Positions 1-5,737 are shown, counted from the stretch's first letter. The stretch is 6,011 nt of DNA from Flavobacteriales bacterium (GCA_002402165.1 NVVI01000030.1:1-6011), one strand, 5' to 3'. Translations and numbers: made by a program. The notes: generated from the sequence alone by a model not told the origin.

Positions 1-87
1 ACAGAAAAGCAGGGCGTTAAAGGCAAAAGACTGAAAGCTGGGTGGGACAATCAATACCTATTAAAAATACTCAGAATAAAAGTATGA
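1..87 (+). CDS. Possible C-terminal end of an unidentified protein (partial, 5' end outside window)
   Basis: Frame 1 is open from the first base to a TGA at 85-87 and would encode 28 residues ending in ...GWDNQYLLKILRIKV. The peptide is basic with a hydrophobic tail and looks plausible as a protein terminus. Both other + frames close early (TAA and TGA within the first 33 bases), and no start codon opens a minus-strand gene here. If real, the gene converges on pdhB with 34 bp between the stops. I do not recognise the family, and 28 codons cannot prove coding. The sequence to the left of the window would decide. Confidence 0.3.
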   Translation, partial: TEKQGVKGKRLKAGWDNQYLLKILRIKV

Positions 88-121
88 GTTTGCCCTGGTT
101 GAAAACGTAACCTTAAAATGA

Positions 122-1099
122 CTACCTATACATTACTTGCTTTGTTGCTTTAATTATTTTATCAACGTTTGGAAGGAATGCTTCTATTAGAGGTACAGAG
201 AAACTCATTGGAACATCCGCTCCAGTAACTCTTGCAATTGGTGCATCTAAATAATCGAATGCGTTTTGCTGTACTTTATAAGTAAGTTCTGTAGAAAAAG
301 AACCCAATGGCCATGTTTCTTCAACAAATACCATTCTATTGGTTTTCTTTACAGAGTTAATAACTGTATCGTAATCTATAGGACGTAAACTTCTTAAATC
401 AATTACTTCAGCATTAATACCTTCTTTAGTTAATTCTTCAGCTGCAGTATTAACCAGTTTCATCATTTTTCCAAAACTAACTATGGTTACATCTGTTCCT
501 TCTTTAACGATATCTGCAACACCAATAGGTATTATATATTCTCCTTCTGGTACTTCTCCTTTGTCGCCATACATTTGCTCTGATTCCATGAAAAGAACAG
601 GATCATTATCTCTTATGGCAGATTTTAATAATCCTTTTGCATCTTTTGGATTAGAAGGTTGTACTACTTTTAGTCCAGGACAGTTGGCATACCAGTTAGA
701 AAAATCTTGAGAGTGAGTTGCTCCTAATTGCCCAGCAGAACCTGTTCCTCCTCTAAATACAATAGGAATGTTCAATTGTCCACCAGACATGTTGTACATT
801 TTAGCAGCATTATTAATAATTTGATCAATACAGACTAAAGAGAAATTCCAAGTCATGTATTCAACGATAGGTCTCAAACCATTCATTGCTGCACCAACTG
901 CAATACCAGTAAAGCCATTCTCAGCAATAGGAGTATCAATTACCCTTTTAGAGCCAAATTCATCCAACATTCCTTTACTTACTTTGTAAGCGCCATTGTA
1001 TTCTGCAACTTCTTCACCCAAAAGAATGATGTTTTCATCCTTTCTCATTTCTTCACACATTGCTTCGTTTAAAGCCTCTCTATATTGAATTTCTCTCAT
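122..1099 (-). CDS. pdhB: Pyruvate dehydrogenase complex E1 component, beta subunit
   Basis: Beta subunit of the thiamine-diphosphate-dependent E1 enzyme, which decarboxylates pyruvate and passes the acetyl group to lipoyl-E2 in the cytoplasm. The 325-residue length is normal for the family. Seen: GEEVAEYNGAYKV at 28-40; DTPIAENGFTGIAVGAA at 55-71, whose E60 matches the ThDP-activating Glu (human beta Glu59); GATHSQDFSNWYANCPGLKVVQPSN at about 126-150, with the active-site His; and DLRSLRPID at 234-242, opening the C-terminal transketolase domain. The frame extends five codons upstream to a TTG at 1114, but that lies in an 8-bp tandem repeat. The ATG at 1099, preceded by an A-rich run, gives the family-typical MREIQYREAL start. 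The alpha subunit, E2 and E3 are not in the window, so this gene stands alone here. A 2-oxoisovalerate (branched-chain) E1-beta is the main alternative. Confidence 0.93.
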   Translation of the reverse strand: MREIQYREALNEAMCEEMRKDENIILLGEEVAEYNGAYKVSKGMLDEFGSKRVIDTPIAENGFTGIAVGAAMNGLRPIVEYMTWNFSLVCIDQIINNAAKMYNMSGGQLNIPIVFRGGTGSAGQLGATHSQDFSNWYANCPGLKVVQPSNPKDAKGLLKSAIRDNDPVLFMESEQMYGDKGEVPEGEYIIPIGVADIVKEGTDVTIVSFGKMMKLVNTAAEELTKEGINAEVIDLRSLRPIDYDTVINSVKKTNRMVFVEETWPLGSFSTELTYKVQQNAFDYLDAPIARVTGADVPMSFSVPLIEAFLPNVDKIIKATKQVMYR

Positions 1100-1106
1100 C
1101 TTTTTT

Positions 1107-1130
1107 AAGTTCAAAAGTTCAAAATTTAAA
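1107..1130. repeat. Short 8-bp tandem repeat upstream of pdhB
   Basis: Two perfect copies of aagttcaa (1107-1114 and 1115-1122) are followed by a degenerate third, aatttaaa (1123-1130). The run sits in the divergent region between pdhB and the acyltransferase gene, within the likely pdhB leader. Similar short AT-rich tandem runs occur between genes in Flavobacteriia; no function is evident. Confidence 0.5.
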
Positions 1131-1275
1131 GTTTTTTTACTTTATTCTTGAATGTAAATTAACATCATCAATAAAAGAATCATAAATAAAAGAGACTAAA
1201 TCAATGATTGCTTCAACTACAAGTTGCGAAATTATAAAATAAATGTAGTTTTTTAATGTTTTTAATATTTAAAGC

Positions 1276-1283
1276 TATTTTTG
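1276..1283 (+). promoter_or_regulatory. Bacteroidetes-type -7 box (TATTTTTG) for the acyltransferase gene
   Basis: TATTTTTG matches the Bacteroidetes -7 consensus TAnnTTTG exactly. It ends 8 bases before the ATG at 1292, so transcription would begin at or within a few bases of the start codon, giving a leaderless or very short-leader mRNA. At the expected 19-bp spacing there is only a T-rich stretch (TTTTTT, 1249-1254) and no clear TTG -33 element, so support is moderate. Confidence 0.4.
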
Positions 1284-1291
1284 GAAGATAA

Positions 1292-2227
1292 ATGACAGAG
1301 AATAAGGAACTATATCAGCAAATGTGTGAGCAAGAAGACATTCCCTTGTTTCTCCAATATAATTGGTTTAACACCTTGTATAAGGGCTCAGATTGGAATG
1401 TAGCTGTTGAGCAAAAAGGAGGTAATGTTGTCGGAATATTGCCTTATGTAGTTACTAAAAAGAAGAGTTTTAAAGTTATTACACCTCAATTTTTAAGTCC
1501 TTATCAAGGAGTTTGGATAAAATACCCGGCAGGTCAGAAGTATGCATCTAAAGTTGGTTTTGAAAAAGAAGTTATCAATGGATTGATTGAACAAATCTCA
1601 AAAGTAGATGCTTTTAAACAAAACTTTTTACCAGGGTTTACCAATTGGATGCCTTTTAATTGGAAAGGATATGAGCAGTCAACAAGATATACCTATATAA
1701 TAAACGATATTTCTGACACAGATAAAGTATTTGGTGATTTTAAAGAAAATATCAGAAGAGAGATTCGAAAAGCAGAAAAAGTATTAAGAGTAGAAGTTAC
1801 TGAGGATATAGATTTGGTGTTTCAGATGAAATTAAAAGTTTATGAAGCTAATAATGATAATTACCCAATACCTTTAAGTAAATTAAAATTGGTTTATGAT
1901 TATTGTAAGGCTAACAATTGTGGAGAACTATTAGTCGCAAAAGATAGTGAGGGGAATATTCATTCTATATTATTATATGTGTGGGATAATTTATCTGCTT
2001 ATTATCTACATGGAGTTACTGATTCAAAATATAAAACTTCTGGTTCTATGAGCTTGTTGTTATGGGAGGCAATTAAAAAATCTGCTACCAAGACAAAAGC
2101 ATTTAATTTTGAAGGGAGTATGGTTGAATCTATAGAACGTTATTTTAGAGGTTTTGGAGGTAAACAAACCCCTTACTTTCAAATAAGTAAAACAGATTCT
2201 AAAGTGTTAAAACTGTTGAATTATTAA
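1292..2227 (+). CDS. FemAB/CelD-like GNAT-family acyltransferase
   Basis: A 311-residue cytoplasmic protein resembling the double-GNAT acyltransferases (FemAB/CelD-like, Acetyltransf_6 type) common near envelope and polysaccharide genes in Bacteroidota. Seen: an N-terminal half with a substrate-binding look (QYNWFNTLY at about 22-30, ILPYVV at 49-54); the basic helix ENIRREIRKAEK at 152-163, typical of the junction in FemAB-like proteins; then the C-terminal acyltransferase fold with LHGVTDSKYKTSGSMSLLLW at 239-258 and FNFEGSMVESIERYFRGFGG at 271-290. The 'FEGS...ERFxRxFGG' motif is the most diagnostic. There is no signal peptide or membrane segment. The ATG at 1292 has a TAnnTTTG box just upstream. 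It is followed directly by a polysaccharide deacetylase, probably in one operon, which suggests an aminoacyl or acyl transfer onto a surface glycan or its precursor. The actual substrate is not readable from sequence. Confidence 0.8.
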   Translation: MTENKELYQQMCEQEDIPLFLQYNWFNTLYKGSDWNVAVEQKGGNVVGILPYVVTKKKSFKVITPQFLSPYQGVWIKYPAGQKYASKVGFEKEVINGLIEQISKVDAFKQNFLPGFTNWMPFNWKGYEQSTRYTYIINDISDTDKVFGDFKENIRREIRKAEKVLRVEVTEDIDLVFQMKLKVYEANNDNYPIPLSKLKLVYDYCKANNCGELLVAKDSEGNIHSILLYVWDNLSAYYLHGVTDSKYKTSGSMSLLLWEAIKKSATKTKAFNFEGSMVESIERYFRGFGGKQTPYFQISKTDSKVLKLLNY

Positions 2228-2312
2228 AAAGATAGTTAAAAATATTTCCAATTTAGGTGCTTCTCTTTATAGTTTAGATAGCTTAATAAAGAAAACGGGG
2301 CATCGTCTTATT
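2220..2312 (+). other. Probable N-terminal coding extension of the deacetylase without a standard start codon
   Basis: The deacetylase frame stays open upstream of its TTG (2313) until a TGA at 2217-2219. The translation reads like a genuine N-terminus: KKIVKNISNLGASLYSLDSL followed by IKKTGHRLI, leading smoothly into LPFYHAVTD. No ATG, GTG or TTG occurs in this stretch. The best-placed candidate is ATT at 2223, which overlaps the upstream TAA stop (2225-2227) as 'attaa' and would start MKKIVKN; ATT at 2220 is the other candidate. The upstream TAA makes a stop-start coupling geometry, as is often seen with ATG in such operons. Alternatives are initiation at TTG 2313, a point mutation of an ATG, or a sequence error. 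Confidence 0.55.
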
Positions 2313-3161
2313 TTGCCATTTTATCATGCTGTAACTGATTTTTGCCCAGTTCACATTAAATATTTGTACCAACCAAGAAGTATTCAGCAATTTAAAGAAG
2401 ACTTGGATTTCTTGCTAGAAAATTATCAATCTATTTCACTGCAAGAACTAATAGCTTTAAATAAAGAGGGAAAAGCGATTAATAAAAACTACTTTCATTT
2501 AACTTTTGATGATGGGTTGAGTGAATTTTACGCTGTTGTTGCTCCAATTCTTAAAGAAAAAGGGGTTCACGCTACCGTTTTCTTGAATACGGATTTTATA
2601 GATAACAAGGAGTTGTTCTATCGATTTAAAGCTAGTATTCTGTTTGAACAACTAAAAGATAAATCAATTCTTTCTACTTCTTATAATGAAAAAGAACAAT
2701 TAGATGAACTGGCTATTCAACATGGAATTAATTTTGAGGATTATTTACAAAAAGAGCAGCCTTATTTAACTTCAGATCAAATTAAAGAATTAATTGGGCA
2801 AGGCTTTACGTTTGGAGCTCATAGTAAAAATCATCCCATCTATAATGAATTAAGTTATGAGGAACAGTTAGCTCAGACTAAAGAAAGTATGAAATTTATA
2901 ACTTCTAAATTTAATTTAGATTATAGTGTATTCTCTTTTCCATTTACAGATAATGGGGTTAGTCTTTCATTTTTTGATAAAGTTTCCAATTTTACTGATA
3001 TTACTTTTGGATGTGCTGGGTTGAAAGAAGACAATGCTCCAAATAATTTCCAACGAATAGCAATGGAAACAGACAAATCGGGTAAAGAAATAATTAAAGG
3101 AGAATACCTTTATTATTTAATGAAAGAAAAAGTAGGGAAACATAAAATTATTAGGCAGTAA
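2313..3161 (+). CDS. NodB-type polysaccharide deacetylase
   Basis: A member of the carbohydrate esterase 4 family, which removes N- or O-acetyl groups from glycans using a metal-bound Asp-His-His site. Seen (numbered from TTG 2313): LPFYHAVTD at the N-terminus, forming the first strand of the barrel; HLTFDDGLSEFY at 62-73, with TFDDG carrying the catalytic and metal Asp pair; HATVFLN at 86-92; GFTFGAHSKNHPIY at 164-177, giving the metal-ligand H-x3-H; and SFPFTDNG at 208-215. All key residues are present. The coordinates use the only conventional start (TTG), giving 282 aa, but the family-like frame continues 30 codons upstream to ATT 2223, for about 312 aa, which I consider more likely. The gene lies directly behind the acyltransferase, probably cotranslated, and overlaps the convergent dehydrogenase gene by 11 bp. 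No signal peptide is visible in either version. The substrate is unknown; a surface or capsular polysaccharide, or its precursor, is inferred. Confidence 0.85.
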   Translation: MPFYHAVTDFCPVHIKYLYQPRSIQQFKEDLDFLLENYQSISLQELIALNKEGKAINKNYFHLTFDDGLSEFYAVVAPILKEKGVHATVFLNTDFIDNKELFYRFKASILFEQLKDKSILSTSYNEKEQLDELAIQHGINFEDYLQKEQPYLTSDQIKELIGQGFTFGAHSKNHPIYNELSYEEQLAQTKESMKFITSKFNLDYSVFSFPFTDNGVSLSFFDKVSNFTDITFGCAGLKEDNAPNNFQRIAMETDKSGKEIIKGEYLYYLMKEKVGKHKIIRQ

Positions 3162-4362
3162 CTTCGCCATTTACATAATCTCTTAAATATTCGTGGTGAG
3201 GTGTTAAATCTCCATCTTTACATATAGTTGCTCTTTCAATAATGCCTTCTTTGTCATCTACAATATGAGGTAAAACATTGTCAATAAATTCTCTGCCAAA
3301 ATCCTCTGAAGCATCTTTTGGTAATTCACAAGGTAGATTATCAACAGCCATTACGCAAATTGCATCCGGATCGTCACAATCAGACTCACTTTCAGATTGA
3401 GGATTATATGCATAAATAGGGTCAGCGATAGTAGAAGGTCTTATGGTGCAAGCTATTGGTCCGTCAATATCACAACTGATATCACCAACAATTTTAATTT
3501 TAAATTCAGGAGATTTGGCGTCTTCTCGGCTAAATAGATAAGGAGCTCTACTATCCCAAAAGTGGCAAGCTATAAACATGTTGGCTACTTTTGCATAATT
3601 AATAAAAGTGCATTCAAAACGAGTTGGATCATCGTAGTACTCCACTCTAACAAATGGAGTTCCATCTTTTCTAATGTGGCAATCTTCAGGTAATAATGAA
3701 GTATAAACGGGCTCATTAAAAGTTTGATTAAGAAATTCTTTAGCACTAACTTTTCTAATGTTTAGCTTTTTCATAATCTCGCCAGCACCTTTGGAAACTC
3801 TTCCTGTGCCAGTTAATACAATTTTGTAGTCAGAAGGTAATTTAACTTTTGAAAGTTCACTTTCCATTTCAGCCCTATCCTCACATTCAAATGCTCTTTT
3901 TAAATCATACCTGTTACTTCTCCTTCCATATGCCAAAAAAGAATTATAACATCCTACTATTCCAGCATATCTTCCAAAACCAATTAATCTCCTACCATTC
4001 TCTTTGGTTATTCCTTCATAGTCTACCATAGTAATGTTTTTAGCTAACATTGCTCTTAGTAAATCTGCATTGTAAGGCTGTTTTTTTGTAGTATGAGAAA
4101 AGTAGAAATAAGTTTTATTAGGAATCAATTGATTAATTGGGACTTCTTTTACACCTAATAAAATATCACAATCATCAACAGAATCAACCATTTTAATTCC
4201 TAAAGCTTCGTACTCTGTAGCTTTAAACCTCCTTACATTACTGTTTTGGACTACCAAATTGATAGAAGGATATTTTTCAATTACCTCTTTACATTGATTA
4301 GGAGATAAAGGAACCCTTTGGTCAGGCGGATTTTTCCCTTCTAGAATTAGGCAAATTTTCAT
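3151..4362 (-). CDS. Saccharopine dehydrogenase-like NAD(P)-dependent oxidoreductase (lysine-ketoglutarate reductase / LYS1 family)
   Basis: A 403-residue cytoplasmic enzyme of the alanine dehydrogenase / saccharopine dehydrogenase (lysine-forming) superfamily. It most resembles the lysine-ketoglutarate reductase domain of eukaryotic aminoadipate-semialdehyde synthase. Seen: ICLILEGKNPPDQRVPLSP at 3-21 (R16 and P18, the substrate-domain signature); GVKEVP at 70-75; FSHTTKKQPYNADLL at 88-102; the Rossmann-like LTGTGRVSKGAGEIM at 183-197; VGDISCDIDGPI at 292-303; and AVDNLPCELPKDASEDFG at 339-356, all hallmarks of the family. It probably acts on an amino acid/2-oxo acid pair, perhaps lysine catabolism or saccharopine metabolism, but alanine dehydrogenase-like activity is not excluded. 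A GTG at 4368 would add two residues, but it falls inside a promoter-like TATATTTG; ATG 4362 is preferred. The acidic run SESESDCDDPD (323-333) is a poorly conserved-looking surface loop. Confidence 0.85.
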   Translation of the reverse strand: MKICLILEGKNPPDQRVPLSPNQCKEVIEKYPSINLVVQNSNVRRFKATEYEALGIKMVDSVDDCDILLGVKEVPINQLIPNKTYFYFSHTTKKQPYNADLLRAMLAKNITMVDYEGITKENGRRLIGFGRYAGIVGCYNSFLAYGRRSNRYDLKRAFECEDRAEMESELSKVKLPSDYKIVLTGTGRVSKGAGEIMKKLNIRKVSAKEFLNQTFNEPVYTSLLPEDCHIRKDGTPFVRVEYYDDPTRFECTFINYAKVANMFIACHFWDSRAPYLFSREDAKSPEFKIKIVGDISCDIDGPIACTIRPSTIADPIYAYNPQSESESDCDDPDAICVMAVDNLPCELPKDASEDFGREFIDNVLPHIVDDKEGIIERATICKDGDLTPHHEYLRDYVNGEVTA

Positions 4363-4367
4363 AAACA

Positions 4368-4375
4368 CAAATATA
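4368..4375 (-). promoter_or_regulatory. Bacteroidetes-type -7 box (TATATTTG) abutting the dehydrogenase start
   Basis: On the minus strand TATATTTG matches TAnnTTTG exactly and ends 5 bases before ATG 4362. Transcription would therefore start at or very near the ATG, giving a leaderless message. This argues against the alternative GTG start at 4368, whose first base is the last base of the box. No TTG is seen at the usual -33 spacing, so the call rests on the -7 box and its position. Confidence 0.4.
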
Positions 4376-4456
4376 AGATTCTAAAGTTCTTTTTTTTATA
4401 TATTCAGATATGAAAATAGAAATTTGTCTAATTTCGTAATGTTCTTTGAAAGTATT

Positions 4457-4854
4457 GGGGTCGTTTTTGGTTTTGACAGCAAGATGAAATTGGTATGTAA
4501 GCGTGTCGAGCGTTGTAAATTTGCTCGTTAATCTCGGTTTACAAATCGCTAATTGGCGAAAATAACTATGCAATGGCTGCATAATTCAGACTCAGTCTGA
4601 TTATCTTTATCCTACTGCTAGGCGGTGGGACCATTATTCTCTCAACAGTTCTGTTCATTAATTGTTGGTTAAGAGATTCATAATTTTGAACTAGCTAGGT
4701 AAATTGCTTCGATTTATCGGTAAAACACTAGAAGCTTAAGCTTATTGTTGGTTGCTTTTAACCTGCTTTAAGTCTAACAATTAATTGAAAGCTACACACG
4801 AAGAAAGCTTATCTTTTCCTTGTTTGGACGAGGGTTCGAATCCCTCCGACTCCA
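4457..4854 (+). ncRNA. ssrA: tmRNA (transfer-messenger RNA), one-piece form
   Basis: This RNA rescues stalled ribosomes with SmpB and tags the truncated protein for degradation. Seen: a 7-bp acceptor stem pairing ggggtcg (4457-4463) with cgactcc (4847-4853) plus discriminator A 4854; a T-arm with gaggg (4830-4834), loop ttcgaat and ccctc (4842-4846); and a D-loop-like ttttgacagc at 4471-4480. A textbook H-type pseudoknot precedes the tag: cgagc 4507-4511 pairs with gctcg 4523-4527, and ttgtaaa 4513-4519 in its loop pairs with tttacaa 4538-4544. The tag frame is 4555-4584, followed by a 6-bp hairpin (4586-4591 with 4595-4600). The length of 398 nt is normal. CCA is not encoded. There is no strong promoter match upstream; taatttcg at 4429-4436 is one base off the -7 consensus. 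The 3' end is duplicated downstream. Confidence 0.96.
4555..4584 (+). other. tmRNA tag-peptide reading frame (GENNYAMAA)
   Basis: Resume codon GGC at 4555, then GAA AAT AAC TAT GCA ATG GCT GCA and stop TAA 4582-4584. With the alanine charged on tmRNA the appended tag is A-GENNYAMAA. The hydrophobic ...AMAA end is the degron read by ClpXP-type proteases, equivalent to the ALAA end in many species. The frame lies between the first pseudoknot and a stem-loop, as expected. Confidence 0.9.
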
Positions 4855-4855
4855 C
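4839..4855 (+). repeat. att-like direct repeat, copy 1 (inside the ssrA 3' end)
   Basis: This is the target-site copy, aatccctccgactccac, covering the 3' half of the T-arm and the 3' strand of the acceptor stem of tmRNA. The same sequence recurs at 5736-5752 (16 of 17 identical) and, more diverged, at 4992-5009. The 3' ends of ssrA and tRNA genes are classic integration sites for tyrosine-recombinase elements. Confidence 0.75.
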
Positions 4856-4887
4856 AGAGAATCAACTTGTCAATTTTAGCCAACTAA

Positions 4888-4918
4888 AGAAAATACGAAG
4901 CTCGCTTTGGTATTTTCT
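4888..4918 (+). other. Inverted repeat (hairpin) downstream of ssrA
   Basis: agaaaatac (4888-4896) pairs perfectly with gtattttct (4910-4918), and aag/ctt (4898-4900 with 4905-4907) can extend it. It is followed by gaaggagg rather than a T-run, so it is not a standard intrinsic terminator, although it is the first stable structure after tmRNA and could shape its 3' end. Confidence 0.4.
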
Positions 4919-4933
4919 GAAGGAGGTTAAATT

Positions 4934-4949
4934 AATTGCGTTAGCAATT
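4934..4949 (+). other. Short hairpin aattgc-gtta-gcaatt
   Basis: A perfect 6-bp stem with a 4-base loop, in the gene-free segment between repeat copies 1 and 2. The downstream bases are T-rich only in patches (ttttcaaattgatttt), so a weak terminator role is possible but unproven. Confidence 0.3.
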
Positions 4950-4973
4950 TTCAAATTGATTTTGACCTTTGGT

Positions 4974-5002
4974 TAGGAGGGATTATAAAATAATCCCTCT
5001 TA
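4974..5002 (+). other. Strong hairpin containing repeat copy 2
   Basis: gagggattat (4977-4986) pairs perfectly with ataatccctc (4990-4999) around a 3-base aaa loop, and three outer pairs (one G-U) extend it. The right arm is the left part of the att-like repeat and the left arm matches the gaggg arm of the tmRNA T-stem. The structure is thus a stretched echo of the tmRNA T-arm. There is no T-run, so a terminator is unlikely. Confidence 0.5.
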
Positions 5003-5009
5003 CTCCACA
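4992..5009 (+). repeat. att-like direct repeat, copy 2 (diverged)
   Basis: It matches the tmRNA 3' end 4839-4856 at 16 of 18 positions (aatccctc identical, cg replaced by tt, actccaca identical). Similarity continues to the left: tttgg at 4968-4972 and gaggg at 4977-4981 correspond to tttgg 4823-4827 and gaggg 4830-4834 of ssrA, with slightly longer spacing. This marks it as a degraded copy of the tmRNA terminus and not a chance match. Confidence 0.6.
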
Positions 5010-5098
5010 ATTATTAATTCTCCATATTTAATACTTCTGTTATTTTTAGAGGGCGGATAAGGGAGTAAGTTTAAAAAAGCAATAAATTTTAAAAAATT

Positions 5099-5737
5099 AT
5101 GAGTAGGTCTCTTATTGATTTGATGAATATAGCTTTGGAGAATGTAACTTTTCTTAATAATTCATTAGAAGCGTTTGATAGAGGACAGTATTCTGAAGTT
5201 AAAAGAATTGCTTCGACCATTAGGACATTAATTCATGATACTAATAATTCACAATCTTTAATTAAGCAAATAGAATCCCATCCTGATTTAGATAAAAGAA
5301 TGACATTTTTTGATAAAAGAGGAGTTCTTGAGAGTTGGGAAAAGAACACAGTATTATTAATTGATTGCTCTATTCCGCGAATTACAAATAGAATTTCACT
5401 TGAAGATTTTAATGATGTATTTGACCAAAAAGTACATAGAGAAAGATGGTGGGAAAGAATGGTTTTGGCTACACCAAATTCTACTAAAAAGAAATGGTCG
5501 AGAAAAGATTTAGTCTTGAATTATGCTAATAAGGAAGGAGGGAGTCATGTAGACCCAAAAATACCTGTAGATTTTATCGAAGCCCAAAATAGTATTAAGT
5601 ATAGAAATGGAGAGTATGAATTGGGTATTGGTTATCTTATAGTATTTGAAGCGGGATTTTCTATGAAGAATAGCCTCTATAATTATCTTCATCATATTAA
5701 AGAGCATAAAGATTATTTTAGGAAGGACGATAAATAA
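5099..5737 (+). CDS. Conserved protein of unknown function carried by the ssrA islet
   Basis: A 212-residue soluble protein with no signal peptide or membrane segment. The N-terminal part is helical and polar (LIDLMNIALENVTFL at 5-19, then RIASTIRTLIHDTNNSQSLI at about 36-55). A middle part is followed by WWERMV at 117-122 and the motif SRKDLVLNYANKEGGSHVDP at 134-153; the C-terminus is helical and basic. I recall this arrangement, a helical 'RxLLHDT' region followed by WW...V and 'lSR.dLVL..ANK(D/E)GG(A/S)HVDP', from a scattered family of bacterial hypothetical proteins, but know no function. The HxT and GG(A/S)HVD residues are candidates for an active or metal site. The start at ATG 5099 has an A-rich leader; taagttta (5066-5073) is one base off the -7 consensus. 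Its last codons and stop (5726-5737) lie inside the distal att-like repeat. It stands alone between repeat copies 2 and 3. Confidence 0.75.
   Translation: MSRSLIDLMNIALENVTFLNNSLEAFDRGQYSEVKRIASTIRTLIHDTNNSQSLIKQIESHPDLDKRMTFFDKRGVLESWEKNTVLLIDCSIPRITNRISLEDFNDVFDQKVHRERWWERMVLATPNSTKKKWSRKDLVLNYANKEGGSHVDPKIPVDFIEAQNSIKYRNGEYELGIGYLIVFEAGFSMKNSLYNYLHHIKEHKDYFRKDDK

Noticed and set aside
90..121. Terminator between the left-end gene and pdhB (ggtt 97-100 with aacc 109-112)
   Set aside because: Only 4 pairs with an 8-base loop and no T-run on either strand; too weak to call.
483..710. Open frame of 75 codons on the + strand
   Set aside because: It lies wholly antisense to pdhB, which has clear family motifs; the translation is Ser/Pro-rich without family features.
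1227..1234. Minus-strand -7 box (taatttcg) for pdhB
   Set aside because: One mismatch to TAnnTTTG, no proper -33 TTG, and about 120 bases of leader; not distinguishable from chance in AT-rich DNA.
2200..2320. Programmed frameshift fusing the acyltransferase and deacetylase into one protein
   Set aside because: The frames differ by +1 and the open deacetylase frame only begins at 2220; no convincing slippery sequence or stimulatory structure was seen, and two separate proteins with stop-start coupling fit better.
3849..4031. Open frame of 60 codons on the + strand
   Set aside because: Antisense shadow of the dehydrogenase gene; low-complexity translation with no recognisable motif.
4322..4582. 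Open frame of 86 codons on the minus strand
   Set aside because: It overlaps the 5' half of tmRNA and the start of the dehydrogenase gene; tmRNA structure explains the sequence.
4826..4856. A separate tRNA suggested by the T-arm sequence and acceptor strand
   Set aside because: The 5' partner of this acceptor stem is ggggtcg at 4457-4463, and there is no anticodon arm nearby; it is the 3' end of tmRNA.
4785..4976. Open frame of 63 codons on the + strand
   Set aside because: Its first third is the tmRNA 3' end (the SNPSDST-like string is the translated T-arm); the rest covers hairpins in the gene-free segment.
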